Source: JBBSOK01 sp965219125 | GTDB taxonomy: Bacteria; Bacteroidota; Bacteroidia; Flavobacteriales; Flavobacteriaceae | Assembly: GCA_965219125.1 (NCBI GenBank) | Contig: CBDCMO010000002.1 | Coordinates: 2,356,001 to 2,420,000, forward strand | Direction: 5' to 3' | Length of the DNA: 64,000 nt | Shown: piece by piece, positions 26,391 to 35,014 of the stretch | Layout: each line of letters begins with the position of its first letter | How positions within the stretch are numbered: position 1 is the first letter of the stretch | The notes under the pieces: model-generated | Told to the model about the DNA's origin: nothing | The model's input: the letters and a program-made list of their open reading frames with translations, nothing else | The model's database searches: none | Made by a program: the position numbers and the translations under genes

Positions 26391-27293
26391 TTAATTCAAA
26401 ATCATTTTTGAAAAAGGAATAATAGTATTGTAGCCTTTATCTTTAAAATAATCCAGATCCTCTTTATTTCCAGTAACTAAAACAAAATCTCCGCCCCAAG
26501 CGCCTAAGCTTTTAATTGTATGTGGATATTCTCTAAATAGCTTTTTCTTTACAGTTTCAAGTCCAATAATTTCTGAAATTATTTGTTCGTGACTTTCAAT
26601 TAATTTTTCAAAATCTTCAAGAATATAACATAGCAAAAGCTTATTGCTTATATCCGTTATTTTTTGAATTTGCTTTTGTGAAACCGCAGCTTTTCGATAT
26701 TTAGCTATTCCTTCTTTACTATCTTGTTTTTCGTTAAGATGAACGAAGAAAAGTTTATCCGTAAACTCCCAAGGCAAATGTGCTTTTCTGAAATTAGGTT
26801 CGCCATTTTCAAGGTGATACAAAATTGGAAAATCATTTTGTGCGGCAGCAATATCATAACCACTTCCGCCGAAAGATAGTTTCAGTAATTTAAAAGCATC
26901 AACTTTTGCCCATTGCGCAATATTATTTAGTAAGGTTGAAGAAGTGCCAAGTCCCCAATTTCTTGAAAAATCTAAATGCGTTTCAACCAAGTATCCTTTT
27001 TCTGAAGAAAGAAAATTTGAATTTAATTTTTTGGCGGTATTTAAAATCTTCAATAATTTTTGTTCAACTGAATTGTTCAAAAGCGAGTTTGAAGTTTTAT
27101 AAAATTCTTTAGAAACCAACCTATTTCCTTCAAAATAAAACTCGCAATCCACCCAAATTTGTCCTTTTTCATCATAACTTTTCCAAACTATAGATTTTGA
27201 ATCGTCTTCAGTAATTGTTAACGATTGTCCATACTTTGTTGGAATAGCCAAAGCCGTCGCGCCGTCAAGTACTACGTACTCACCAGTGATCAA
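26391..27293 (-). CDS. GYDIA family GHMP kinase
   Basis: A 300-residue GHMP-superfamily kinase with the ATP loop GLGTSST (114-120) and the name-giving GYDIA (145-149). It occurs with mevalonate-pathway genes in Flavobacteriia and probably phosphorylates a mevalonate-pathway intermediate; HMG-CoA reductase lies next to it on the same strand. The start is uncertain. The TTG at 27293 falls within what should be a conserved N-terminal strand: upstream in-frame codons read NGKLL directly before ITGEY. No ATG, GTG or TTG lies between there and the stop at 27356, so an ATT at 27314 is the likely real start. Confidence 0.88.
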   Translation of the reverse strand: MITGEYVVLDGATALAIPTKYGQSLTITEDDSKSIVWKSYDEKGQIWVDCEFYFEGNRLVSKEFYKTSNSLLNNSVEQKLLKILNTAKKLNSNFLSSEKGYLVETHLDFSRNWGLGTSSTLLNNIAQWAKVDAFKLLKLSFGGSGYDIAAAQNDFPILYHLENGEPNFRKAHLPWEFTDKLFFVHLNEKQDSKEGIAKYRKAAVSQKQIQKITDISNKLLLCYILEDFEKLIESHEQIISEIIGLETVKKKLFREYPHTIKSLGAWGGDFVLVTGNKEDLDYFKDKGYNTIIPFSKMILN

Positions 27294-27400
27294 TAGTTTT
27301 CCGTTACTTTTAATGTTTAGATTATTTTGCGTTTTGATTATTAAATATTTAAATTAGAATTTAGTTTCTTTACTAATAAGCAATTTGCCTGCGATAAATA

Positions 27401-27430
27401 GGTTTCGACTGCGCTCAACTTGACATTTTG
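27401..27430. repeat. Flavobacterial interspersed repeat half-site
   Basis: The sequence TTTCGACTGCGCTCAACTTG is a well-known type of short interspersed motif (core TTGAGCGCAGTCGAAA on the other strand) in Flavobacteriia. Only one arm is seen here, between the GHMP kinase and the HMG-CoA reductase genes. Confidence 0.5.
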
Positions 27431-27490
27431 AATAAAATATAATTATTTGGAGCTAAAAGCTTATGAGAATGTTTTATTTCGAAAACAAAA

Positions 27491-28807
27491 TTACCTAAGA
27501 TTTTTGATAAAACTTTCCACCGCATTATGGCTTACGGCAAATTCCCTAAAATGTTTAACAGCTTTTAACTTTTCTTCTTCCGAAGCATTTAAAGAATTCA
27601 AAATATTTTTAAGATGCATTTTCATATGTCCTTGTTGTATACCCGTTGTTACCAAAGACTTAACTGCGGCAAAATTCTGTGCTAATCCTGCCACGGCAAC
27701 AATTTTCATTAATTGTTTGGCATTCGGTTTTTGCAATAAATGTAAAGCAAATTTGGTTAGTGGATGTAAGGATGTTAAGCCACCAACGGTTCCTAAAGCC
27801 AAAGGAATTTCGATCCAAAATGTAAATAGGTCGCCTTTAATTTCGGCTTGTGTTAGGCTTTTATAATCTCCATTTCGGGCAGCGTAGGCATGTATTCCAG
27901 CTTCAACAGCTCTAAAATCGTTTCCTGTAGCAATTACAACCGCATCTATGCCGTTCATTATTCCTTTATTATGTGTAACGGCACGTTTTCTTTCAGCATT
28001 TGCAATTTGTATCGCTCTCACAAAATTGTCTGCAAAGGTTTTTCCTTCAATATTCTTATAACTTAATGCTGAAATTTTACAGCTTACTTCAGCTTTTACT
28101 GTGCAATTTGGCACATAATTGGAAAGAATGCTCATTACCACTTTTGGAAATTTTTTCTCAATTTTAAAAGCCTCAAAATTTTGGGCTTCATTTTCGAAAT
28201 TATGCGCCATTTCTTCCAAACAACTATTTATGAAGTTCGCGCCCATTGCGTCCAATGTTTCAAAAGTGCAATGCAATTGGTAATAACCTTCCAATTTTTC
28301 GGTTGCATCAATCAATTTTATAGAAGTAAGTCCGCCGCCACGTTTTTTCATATTGGCTTGAATACTTTCAATACTCGCCAAGAGCTTCGGTTTTATTGCT
28401 TCGAAATAGGACTTTATTGATTCATAACTTCCAAAGAAATCTATGTGAACCTGTCCATTTTTTTCTGTTGAAATTACTTCCGCCTTAAAACCGCCGCGTT
28501 CCAACCAGAATTTTGCTGCATTACTTGCAGCAGCAACAACGCTACTTTCTTCGGTAACCATTGGTATGGTGAAAAGTTCGCCATTTATAAGAAAATTGGG
28601 CGAAATGCCCAAAGGCAAATAATAGTTTGTTATGGTATTTTCAATAAAATCGTCGTGCAGTTGTTGTAGGGTTGAATCTGTATTCCAATACGTTTGAAGC
28701 AACTTTTTAGTTTCCGCAGGATTTGAAAAAAAGGTTTGCGAAAGCCAATCAATTTTTTCTTCTTTTGTCTTTTTTGAAAATCCGTATATCGGTTTGTGCA
28801 TAGCCAA
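27491..28807 (-). CDS. Hydroxymethylglutaryl-CoA reductase, class II (degradative type)
   Basis: Interconverts HMG-CoA and mevalonate. At 438 residues it is of class II size, lacking membrane anchors. Visible are AAASNAAKFWLERGGF, the catalytic-region DAMGANFINSCLE, KGIMNGIDAVVIATGND, and GTVGGLTSLHPLTKF. In Flavobacteriia this class II enzyme serves isoprenoid synthesis despite its degradative name. It lies upstream of the GYDIA kinase on the same strand; a 134-base gap with a repeat separates them. Confidence 0.95.
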   Translation of the reverse strand: MAMHKPIYGFSKKTKEEKIDWLSQTFFSNPAETKKLLQTYWNTDSTLQQLHDDFIENTITNYYLPLGISPNFLINGELFTIPMVTEESSVVAAASNAAKFWLERGGFKAEVISTEKNGQVHIDFFGSYESIKSYFEAIKPKLLASIESIQANMKKRGGGLTSIKLIDATEKLEGYYQLHCTFETLDAMGANFINSCLEEMAHNFENEAQNFEAFKIEKKFPKVVMSILSNYVPNCTVKAEVSCKISALSYKNIEGKTFADNFVRAIQIANAERKRAVTHNKGIMNGIDAVVIATGNDFRAVEAGIHAYAARNGDYKSLTQAEIKGDLFTFWIEIPLALGTVGGLTSLHPLTKFALHLLQKPNAKQLMKIVAVAGLAQNFAAVKSLVTTGIQQGHMKMHLKNILNSLNASEEEKLKAVKHFREFAVSHNAVESFIKNLR

Positions 28808-28979
28808 GTTTAAAGGCGTAAAGATAAAGTATATGGTTATTTTACTTCAAAATAATGTTGGATTATAATAAAGATGCTGTTTTGCTTGCTGAAGTTGGTT
28901 TTGGCAGTTTGCTTTTAACATAAAAACTGCCTTACTTTAATTAAAATTTAGTAAAATTGGCATAACAAAATTTAACACT

Positions 28980-31160
28980 TTGAATAAAATTCTTTTCCGC
29001 GGTATCATTACCCTGTTTTTGGCATCATTTGCAATAGCAACAGCACAACAAAAAAACATTACATTAGAAGAAATATGGAACGGCGATTTTAGGACTGAAG
29101 GTCTTGACGCACTACATTCCTTGAATAATGGCAAAGAGTATTCTGTGCTAAATTATGACCGAGCGACCAACGCTTCTACCGTTGATGTTTATGATTATAA
29201 AAGTGAACAAAAAGTAAAAACGCTCGTAAATTCTACAAATTTAAAAGATGTGCCTTATTTTATCTCGTACGATTTTAATAAAGATGAATCTAAAATATTA
29301 TTGTCTACAAAATTGGAGCAGATTTATCGTCGCTCCTCGCTAGGTACATATTATGTTTATGATACAGCCACAAAGCAAACTACATTAGTTTCTGAAAACA
29401 AAATACAAGAGCCAACTTTTACCGATGACGGCAGCAAATTAGCGTATGCATATAACAACAATTTGTATATAAAAGATTTAAAAACGGGCGACACAAAACA
29501 AATAACAACAGACGGCAAAAAAAACAGTATTATAAATGGAACTACAGATTGGGTGTACGAGGAAGAGTTTGCCTTTGTACGTGCTTTTGAATGGAGCCCA
29601 AACGGGAAAACATTAGCTTATATAAAATTTGATGAAAGCGATGTACCTGAGTTTAATATGGATGTGTATGCAAAGGATTTATATCCTGTTTCAGAAGTTT
29701 TTAAATATCCAAAAGCAGGTGAGAATAATAGTAAAGTAAGTCTTCAAATTTATGATTTAGCAAGCGGTAAAACGCAGGAAGTAAATCTTTCAAATTATGA
29801 AAATTATTACATTCCACGTCTAAAATGGACCAATGATAACAATTTGGTAAGCGTGCAAGTAACCAACAGACACCAAAATATTTTGGATTTGGTTTTTGTT
29901 GATGTTACAAAAAACACTTCAAAATTAATTCTGAAAGATACTGACAAGGCATACGTTGATGTTACTGATAATCTTACTTTCTTAAAAGATGACAGCTTTA
30001 TTTGGACCAGTGAAAAAGACGGTTGGAACCAAATTTATCATTACGATAAAAATGGAAAGCTCCAATCTCAAGCAACCAAGGGCGATTGGGAAGTAACCAA
30101 TTATTATGGTTTTGATGAAAAAACAAACCAAGTTTTTTATCAAAGTACTGAGAATGGAAGTATAAATAGAGATATTTATTCGGTTGAAATTTCTGGAAAA
30201 AATAAAAAGCGCCTTTCTGAAAAAACCGGAACAAACGATGCCGATTTTAGCGCCGATTTTACATCTTACATCGGTACTTTTTCAGATTCGCAGACTCCAT
30301 ATGTTTTTACTTTGAACGATTCAAAAACTGGGAAGGTAATTAGGGAAATAAAGAGTAATGATGGATTAAAAAGCAAACTTTCCAGCTACAAGGTTTCGCC
30401 AAAACAATTTTCGACCATTTCAATTAATGGTGAAAATTTGAATATGTATATGATCAAACCGCTCAATTTTGATCCTAATAAAGAATATGCATTATTCTTG
30501 TACCAATATTCCGGGCCAGGTTCTCAGAATGTTTCAAATAGTTGGATGGGCACAAATGATTATTGGCACGAAATGTTGGTAAACACCCAAGATATTATAA
30601 TTGCTTGTGTTGATGGCAGAGGAACAGGTTTAAAAGGTAGCGCATTTAAAAAAATGACCCAAAATGAATTGGGTAAATTTGAAGTTGAAGATCAAATTTC
30701 AGTTGCTAAAAAATTAGGAACAGAAAAATATATAGATGCGGAAAGAATAGGTATTTGGGGATGGAGTTATGGCGGATTTATGGCTTCCAACTGTCTCTTT
30801 CAAGGCGCAGATACTTTTGAAATGGCAATTGCCGTTGCGCCAGTTACAAGTTGGAGATTCTACGACAGCATTTACACCGAGCGTTATATGACGACACCAC
30901 AGGAAAACCCAACTGGTTACGACCAAAATTCGCCTTTGAGTCACGTTGATGAGTTGAAAGGTAAATTTTTATTGGTTCACGGAAGTGCAGATGATAATGT
31001 GCACGTACAAAACAGTATGAGACTTATAGAAGGTTTGGTGCAGGCCAACAAACAATTTGACTGGGCAATCTATCCAGATAAAAATCACGGTATTTATGGC
31101 GGAAATACGCGTTTGCATTTATATACCAAAATGACGAATTTTATTAAGAACAATCTTTAA
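28980..31160 (+). CDS. S9 family peptidase, dipeptidyl peptidase IV type
   Basis: A 726-residue secreted serine peptidase starting at TTG (MNKILFRG). A Sec signal (1-23, ending ATAQQ) is followed by a DPPIV-type beta-propeller (about 40-480) and an alpha/beta hydrolase domain. The catalytic residues are in GWSYGGFMA (Ser), HGSADDNVHV (Asp) and YPDKNHGIYGG (His). The propeller has the EEFAFVRAFEW segment that binds the substrate N terminus. It releases N-terminal X-Pro or X-Ala dipeptides in the periplasm. The next two genes are POT transporters, which could import those dipeptides. Confidence 0.95.
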   Translation: MNKILFRGIITLFLASFAIATAQQKNITLEEIWNGDFRTEGLDALHSLNNGKEYSVLNYDRATNASTVDVYDYKSEQKVKTLVNSTNLKDVPYFISYDFNKDESKILLSTKLEQIYRRSSLGTYYVYDTATKQTTLVSENKIQEPTFTDDGSKLAYAYNNNLYIKDLKTGDTKQITTDGKKNSIINGTTDWVYEEEFAFVRAFEWSPNGKTLAYIKFDESDVPEFNMDVYAKDLYPVSEVFKYPKAGENNSKVSLQIYDLASGKTQEVNLSNYENYYIPRLKWTNDNNLVSVQVTNRHQNILDLVFVDVTKNTSKLILKDTDKAYVDVTDNLTFLKDDSFIWTSEKDGWNQIYHYDKNGKLQSQATKGDWEVTNYYGFDEKTNQVFYQSTENGSINRDIYSVEISGKNKKRLSEKTGTNDADFSADFTSYIGTFSDSQTPYVFTLNDSKTGKVIREIKSNDGLKSKLSSYKVSPKQFSTISINGENLNMYMIKPLNFDPNKEYALFLYQYSGPGSQNVSNSWMGTNDYWHEMLVNTQDIIIACVDGRGTGLKGSAFKKMTQNELGKFEVEDQISVAKKLGTEKYIDAERIGIWGWSYGGFMASNCLFQGADTFEMAIAVAPVTSWRFYDSIYTERYMTTPQENPTGYDQNSPLSHVDELKGKFLLVHGSADDNVHVQNSMRLIEGLVQANKQFDWAIYPDKNHGIYGGNTRLHLYTKMTNFIKNNL

Positions 31161-31186
31161 ACAACCAATTTAATATATTTTAAACT

Positions 31187-32593
31187 ATGTCAGAAGCACT
31201 GCAATACTCAAAACAAAAAGAACTATTTGGACATCCGGTAGGTCTTTACATTTTATTTTTCACAGAAATGTGGGAACGTTTTTCTTATTACGGAATGCGA
31301 GCAATTTTAGTGCTTTATTTAATTGCGGAAGCAACAAGTTTAAATCCTGGTTTAGGTTGGACCAATGCAGAGGCACTTTCGCTTTACGGAACTTATACAA
31401 TGCTAGTTTACGTGGCATCAATTCCCGGCGGTTGGATAGCTGATAAGTTTTTAGGTCAAAAACAATCTGTATTAGTTGGAGGTATTTTACTTGTATTAGG
31501 CCACGGAATTTTATCAGTTGAAGAGATGTGGGCATTTTATACTGGCTTAGGACTAATTATTGCTGGTGTTGGTATGCTAAAGCCAAACATTTCAACAATG
31601 GTTGGTGGTCTTTATAAAAAAGGAGATATTAGAAGAGATAAAGGATTTACAATATTTTATATAGGCATTAACGTTGGTGCCTTCCTTTCAAGCTTAATTG
31701 TAGGTTATGTTGGCGAAGTTTATGGCTGGCATTATGGTTTTGGACTTGCTGCAATAGGAATGGCTTTGGGTTTAATACAATATTTGGCGGGACAAAAACA
31801 TTTAAAATATGTTGGTAATAATACAAATAATTCAATGGATGAAGAGGAGCAAGCTGCAATGAAGCGACCATTGAATAAAATTGAAAAAGATAGAGTCATC
31901 GTATTGTTTATTTCGTTCATTTTAGTAATAATATTTTGGGGAGCGTTTGAACAGGCTGGTGGTCTTATGAATATCTACGCTTCAGAAAAAACAAATCGTT
32001 TGCTTATGGGTTGGGAAGTTCCAGCTTCTTGGTTTCAATCTTTGAATGCATTGTTTATTATTATTTTAGGAACAACAGTTGCCGCATTTTGGGCAAAACG
32101 AAAATTAAAAGGAAAACTTTCTACTTCCTTGTTCAAAATGTGTTTCGGCCTTATAATTATGGGAACAGGTTTCTTTTTTATGACAGCTGCCGCCGCACAA
32201 TTTAATAGCGAAGGCTCTTCCGCAATGTATTGGTTAGTTTTAGCATATCTATTTCATACTGTTGGTGAACTTTGTCTATCACCAGTTGCTTTATCGTATA
32301 TCACCAAATTAGCTCCTTTAAAATACGCATCATTAATGATGGGTGTTTACTTTGCAATGACTGGTTTTGGAAATAAATTGGCAGGTCTTTTAGGTGAATC
32401 TGCATCAAATTTGGGAGAATACACAGTATTTACAGAAATAGCAATTTTCTGCGTAGTCTTTGGTTTATTGGTTTTATTGATTCGAAAAAAGTTGGAAAAA
32501 CTTACCCATGGTGCCGAAGATAACGAACGCGAGATCATAGACGATAACGAGCCTTTTGAGTTGGGTGATCCAGATTTCAACAAGGCCAATTAA
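31187..32593 (+). CDS. POT family proton/oligopeptide symporter (1)
   Basis: A 468-residue MFS transporter of the PTR2/POT family. The signature EMWERFSYYGMRAILVLYL is at the first helix, and GVGMLKPNISTMVGGLY and FTIFYIGINVGAF follow. It has about 12-14 helices. It lies 26 bases after the S9 peptidase and 38 bases before a second POT gene, so the three form a peptide cleavage and uptake unit. Di- and tripeptides are the family substrates. Confidence 0.95.
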   Translation: MSEALQYSKQKELFGHPVGLYILFFTEMWERFSYYGMRAILVLYLIAEATSLNPGLGWTNAEALSLYGTYTMLVYVASIPGGWIADKFLGQKQSVLVGGILLVLGHGILSVEEMWAFYTGLGLIIAGVGMLKPNISTMVGGLYKKGDIRRDKGFTIFYIGINVGAFLSSLIVGYVGEVYGWHYGFGLAAIGMALGLIQYLAGQKHLKYVGNNTNNSMDEEEQAAMKRPLNKIEKDRVIVLFISFILVIIFWGAFEQAGGLMNIYASEKTNRLLMGWEVPASWFQSLNALFIIILGTTVAAFWAKRKLKGKLSTSLFKMCFGLIIMGTGFFFMTAAAAQFNSEGSSAMYWLVLAYLFHTVGELCLSPVALSYITKLAPLKYASLMMGVYFAMTGFGNKLAGLLGESASNLGEYTVFTEIAIFCVVFGLLVLLIRKKLEKLTHGAEDNEREIIDDNEPFELGDPDFNKAN

Positions 32594-32631
32594 TTTTTTC
32601 TGAAATAATAACTAACATAAAAGACCATTTT

Positions 32632-34383
32632 ATGGAAGCAAACTCAACCGAACAGTTTTTTAAAAACCCTGTAATTGGACATCCTGCAGGACTTTTTGTA
32701 CTCTTCTTCACAGAAATGTGGGAACGTTTTTCCTATTACGGAATGCGGGCACTACTGGTATTATTTCTTACATCCTCTCTTTTTGATGAAGGTTGGGCTT
32801 GGCCGCGAGAGCACGCTTTGTCACTTTATGGCACTTATACATCCTTAGTTTATCTAACCCCGATTTTGGGCGGCTATATTGCTGATAAAATTATAGGCTA
32901 CCGTAAAGCGGTTGTTATTGGAGCCTTCATAATGGTATTAGGTCACGCTGCGATGGCGCTGGATACGCATTTTGCCCTCTACACAGGTTTACTCCTTTTG
33001 GTTATTGGTAATGGTTTTTTTAAACCAACAATGACTTCAATTATATCTCAAATGTATGATAATCACGAGCACAAAAAAGATGGTGCTTATACTATTTATT
33101 ATATGGGCGTGAATGCTGGAGCATTTTTAGGAATTCTACTTTGCGGTTATGTGGGAGAAATATGGGGCTGGAGTTGGGGCTTTGGTCTTGCTGGAGTTTT
33201 TATGTTTTTTGGAATGCTTCAATTTTATTTTGCACAAGGAATTTTTGCGCACATAGGCTTGAAACCTACTTTTGATGAAACTGAAGCTGAAAAGCAAAAG
33301 GATGAAAAGGCAGGTATTAAGCGAAATCCTTTTCTAAAAATTGATATTCTATTTATGATTGTAAGTGCACTTATTGGTGTAGTTTGGATTATTAACGATC
33401 CGGTTTCAAAAATTACGGGTTCAGATTTTTTTGATTTTTCGGTTGGCTCACTTTCAGGTTCAAATTTTATGATCCTTTTTGCTTTGCTCTTATTCATCGT
33501 TTTGATAATTATGAGAATTGCACGTTATGCTCCTGTAGTTCGTGACAAGATGATTGCTGTTGCTATCTTCGCATTCTTTACAATTTTCTTTTGGGCAGCT
33601 TTTGAGCAAGCAGGTGGCTCAATGACTATCTTTGCAAACGATTATACCGATAGGATTTTAACAGGAAGCTCCGCAAATATATTTCGAATTTCTAATACGC
33701 TGATTACAATAATCCCACTGGGCGTAATTACTTGGGTGCTTTGGAAGTTATTTCAACAGACTTTTGCAAAATACGCTTTGGCAAATATTATTCTCGCCTT
33801 TAGTTTTGTCCTTATTTGGGCGTTGGTTATTGTAATGTTGTATCAACAATATTTTGATGAATCTCCGGAAGTTCCAGCTTCTTGGTTTAGTGTATTGAAT
33901 TCGCTCTTTATTATTCTTTTTGCACCACTTTTCTCCAAATTATGGGAAAGCAAGTACAATCCAAGCGCAGCTGTAAAATATGGACTTGGATTAATTCTTT
34001 TGGGCGTTGGTTTCTTGGCATTGGCTTATGGATCGTCCGACATTCCACAAGGAGCGCAAGTTGCAGCAGTGAGTATGATTTGGTTGATATTAGCATATTT
34101 TTTCCATACAATGGGCGAGTTGTGTTTATCTCCGGTCGGACTTTCATATGTAAGTAAATTGGTGCCTATTAGAATGATTGCGATGATGTATGGAGTTTGG
34201 TATCTTGCTATAGCTATTGGTAATAAACTGGCGGGAAGCAGCGGTGGAATGATTGATTCTATAACTGCCGAATATTCACTTTCAACCTTTTTTATGCTTT
34301 TCTTCTTTATCCCAGCAGGAGCAGGCGTTTTAGTAATTTTGATGAACCCACTGTTGAAACGATTAATGCACGGCATAAGATAA
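32632..34383 (+). CDS. POT family proton/oligopeptide symporter (2)
   Basis: A 583-residue POT transporter, longer than the first by about 115 residues. It shares the EMWERFSYYGMRALLVLFL signature and the IYYMGVNAGAFLGILLCGY helix. The additional length is in the central region (about 230-330 and 360-430), where two extra helices are likely. The near-identical opening of the two proteins (FFTEMWERFSYYGMRA) indicates gene duplication. It ends at a strong terminator (34404-34434). Confidence 0.95.
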   Translation: MEANSTEQFFKNPVIGHPAGLFVLFFTEMWERFSYYGMRALLVLFLTSSLFDEGWAWPREHALSLYGTYTSLVYLTPILGGYIADKIIGYRKAVVIGAFIMVLGHAAMALDTHFALYTGLLLLVIGNGFFKPTMTSIISQMYDNHEHKKDGAYTIYYMGVNAGAFLGILLCGYVGEIWGWSWGFGLAGVFMFFGMLQFYFAQGIFAHIGLKPTFDETEAEKQKDEKAGIKRNPFLKIDILFMIVSALIGVVWIINDPVSKITGSDFFDFSVGSLSGSNFMILFALLLFIVLIIMRIARYAPVVRDKMIAVAIFAFFTIFFWAAFEQAGGSMTIFANDYTDRILTGSSANIFRISNTLITIIPLGVITWVLWKLFQQTFAKYALANIILAFSFVLIWALVIVMLYQQYFDESPEVPASWFSVLNSLFIILFAPLFSKLWESKYNPSAAVKYGLGLILLGVGFLALAYGSSDIPQGAQVAAVSMIWLILAYFFHTMGELCLSPVGLSYVSKLVPIRMIAMMYGVWYLAIAIGNKLAGSSGGMIDSITAEYSLSTFFMLFFFIPAGAGVLVILMNPLLKRLMHGIR

Positions 34384-34403
34384 TTGTTAAAATATTATTA
34401 TAT

Positions 34404-34434
34404 AAAAACGTTCTTGATTATGGAACGTTTTTTG
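34404..34434 (+). terminator. Terminator after the peptide-uptake operon
   Basis: AAAAACGTTC (34404-34413) pairs perfectly with GAACGTTTTT (34423-34432), loop of 9, followed by T-rich sequence. Confidence 0.85.
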
Positions 34435-34467
34435 TTTGTTCAATTTTAAATTAGTTGAAACTTCACA

Positions 34468-35004
34468 ATGAAAAAATTCATATTTATACTCGCTTTTCTA
34501 ACTATAGCAACCATAAATGCCCAAGAAGGTATAAAATGGATGACAATGAACGAAGCTGTTGCAGCCCAAAAGAAAAACCCCAAAAAGATTTTTATGGATG
34601 TTTACACAACGTGGTGCGGACCGTGTAAATTGTTGGATAAAAATACATTTGGAGATAAAAATGTAATTCAATTTATTAATGATAATTATTATGCTGTAAA
34701 GTTTAATGCCGAAGGTAATGAAGTGGTAGATTTTCAAGATTTTAGTTATACTAATCCAGGTTATGTTGAAGGTAGAGCTGGCCGAAATTCACAACATCTT
34801 TTTGCCCATGCAATGAAAATTACAGGCTATCCAAGCGTAGTTTTTTTCAAAGAAAATGGGGATTTGATACAAGCAATTACAGGATACAGAACACCTCCGC
34901 AAATAGAAATATTTCTAAAAATGATTTCGAATGATGACTATTTAAAAGTCACGACTGCCGAAGCTTGGGAAAAATATCAAGCTGATTTTAAAGGTACTTT
35001 TTAA
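34468..35004 (+). CDS. Thioredoxin-like periplasmic protein
   Basis: A 178-residue protein with a Sec signal (1-18, ending TINAQ) and one thioredoxin fold. The active site is TTWCGPCK (Cys50, Cys53), and the cis-Pro is in ITGYPSVVFF. A longer insertion (VVDFQDFSYTNPGYVEGRA) separates the active site from the cis-Pro, as in the DUF255/thioredoxin_7-like family. It likely reduces or forms disulfides in secreted proteins. It has its own upstream terminator, so it is transcribed separately. Confidence 0.92.
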   Translation: MKKFIFILAFLTIATINAQEGIKWMTMNEAVAAQKKNPKKIFMDVYTTWCGPCKLLDKNTFGDKNVIQFINDNYYAVKFNAEGNEVVDFQDFSYTNPGYVEGRAGRNSQHLFAHAMKITGYPSVVFFKENGDLIQAITGYRTPPQIEIFLKMISNDDYLKVTTAEAWEKYQADFKGTF

Positions 35005-35014
35005 TAGGATTAAT

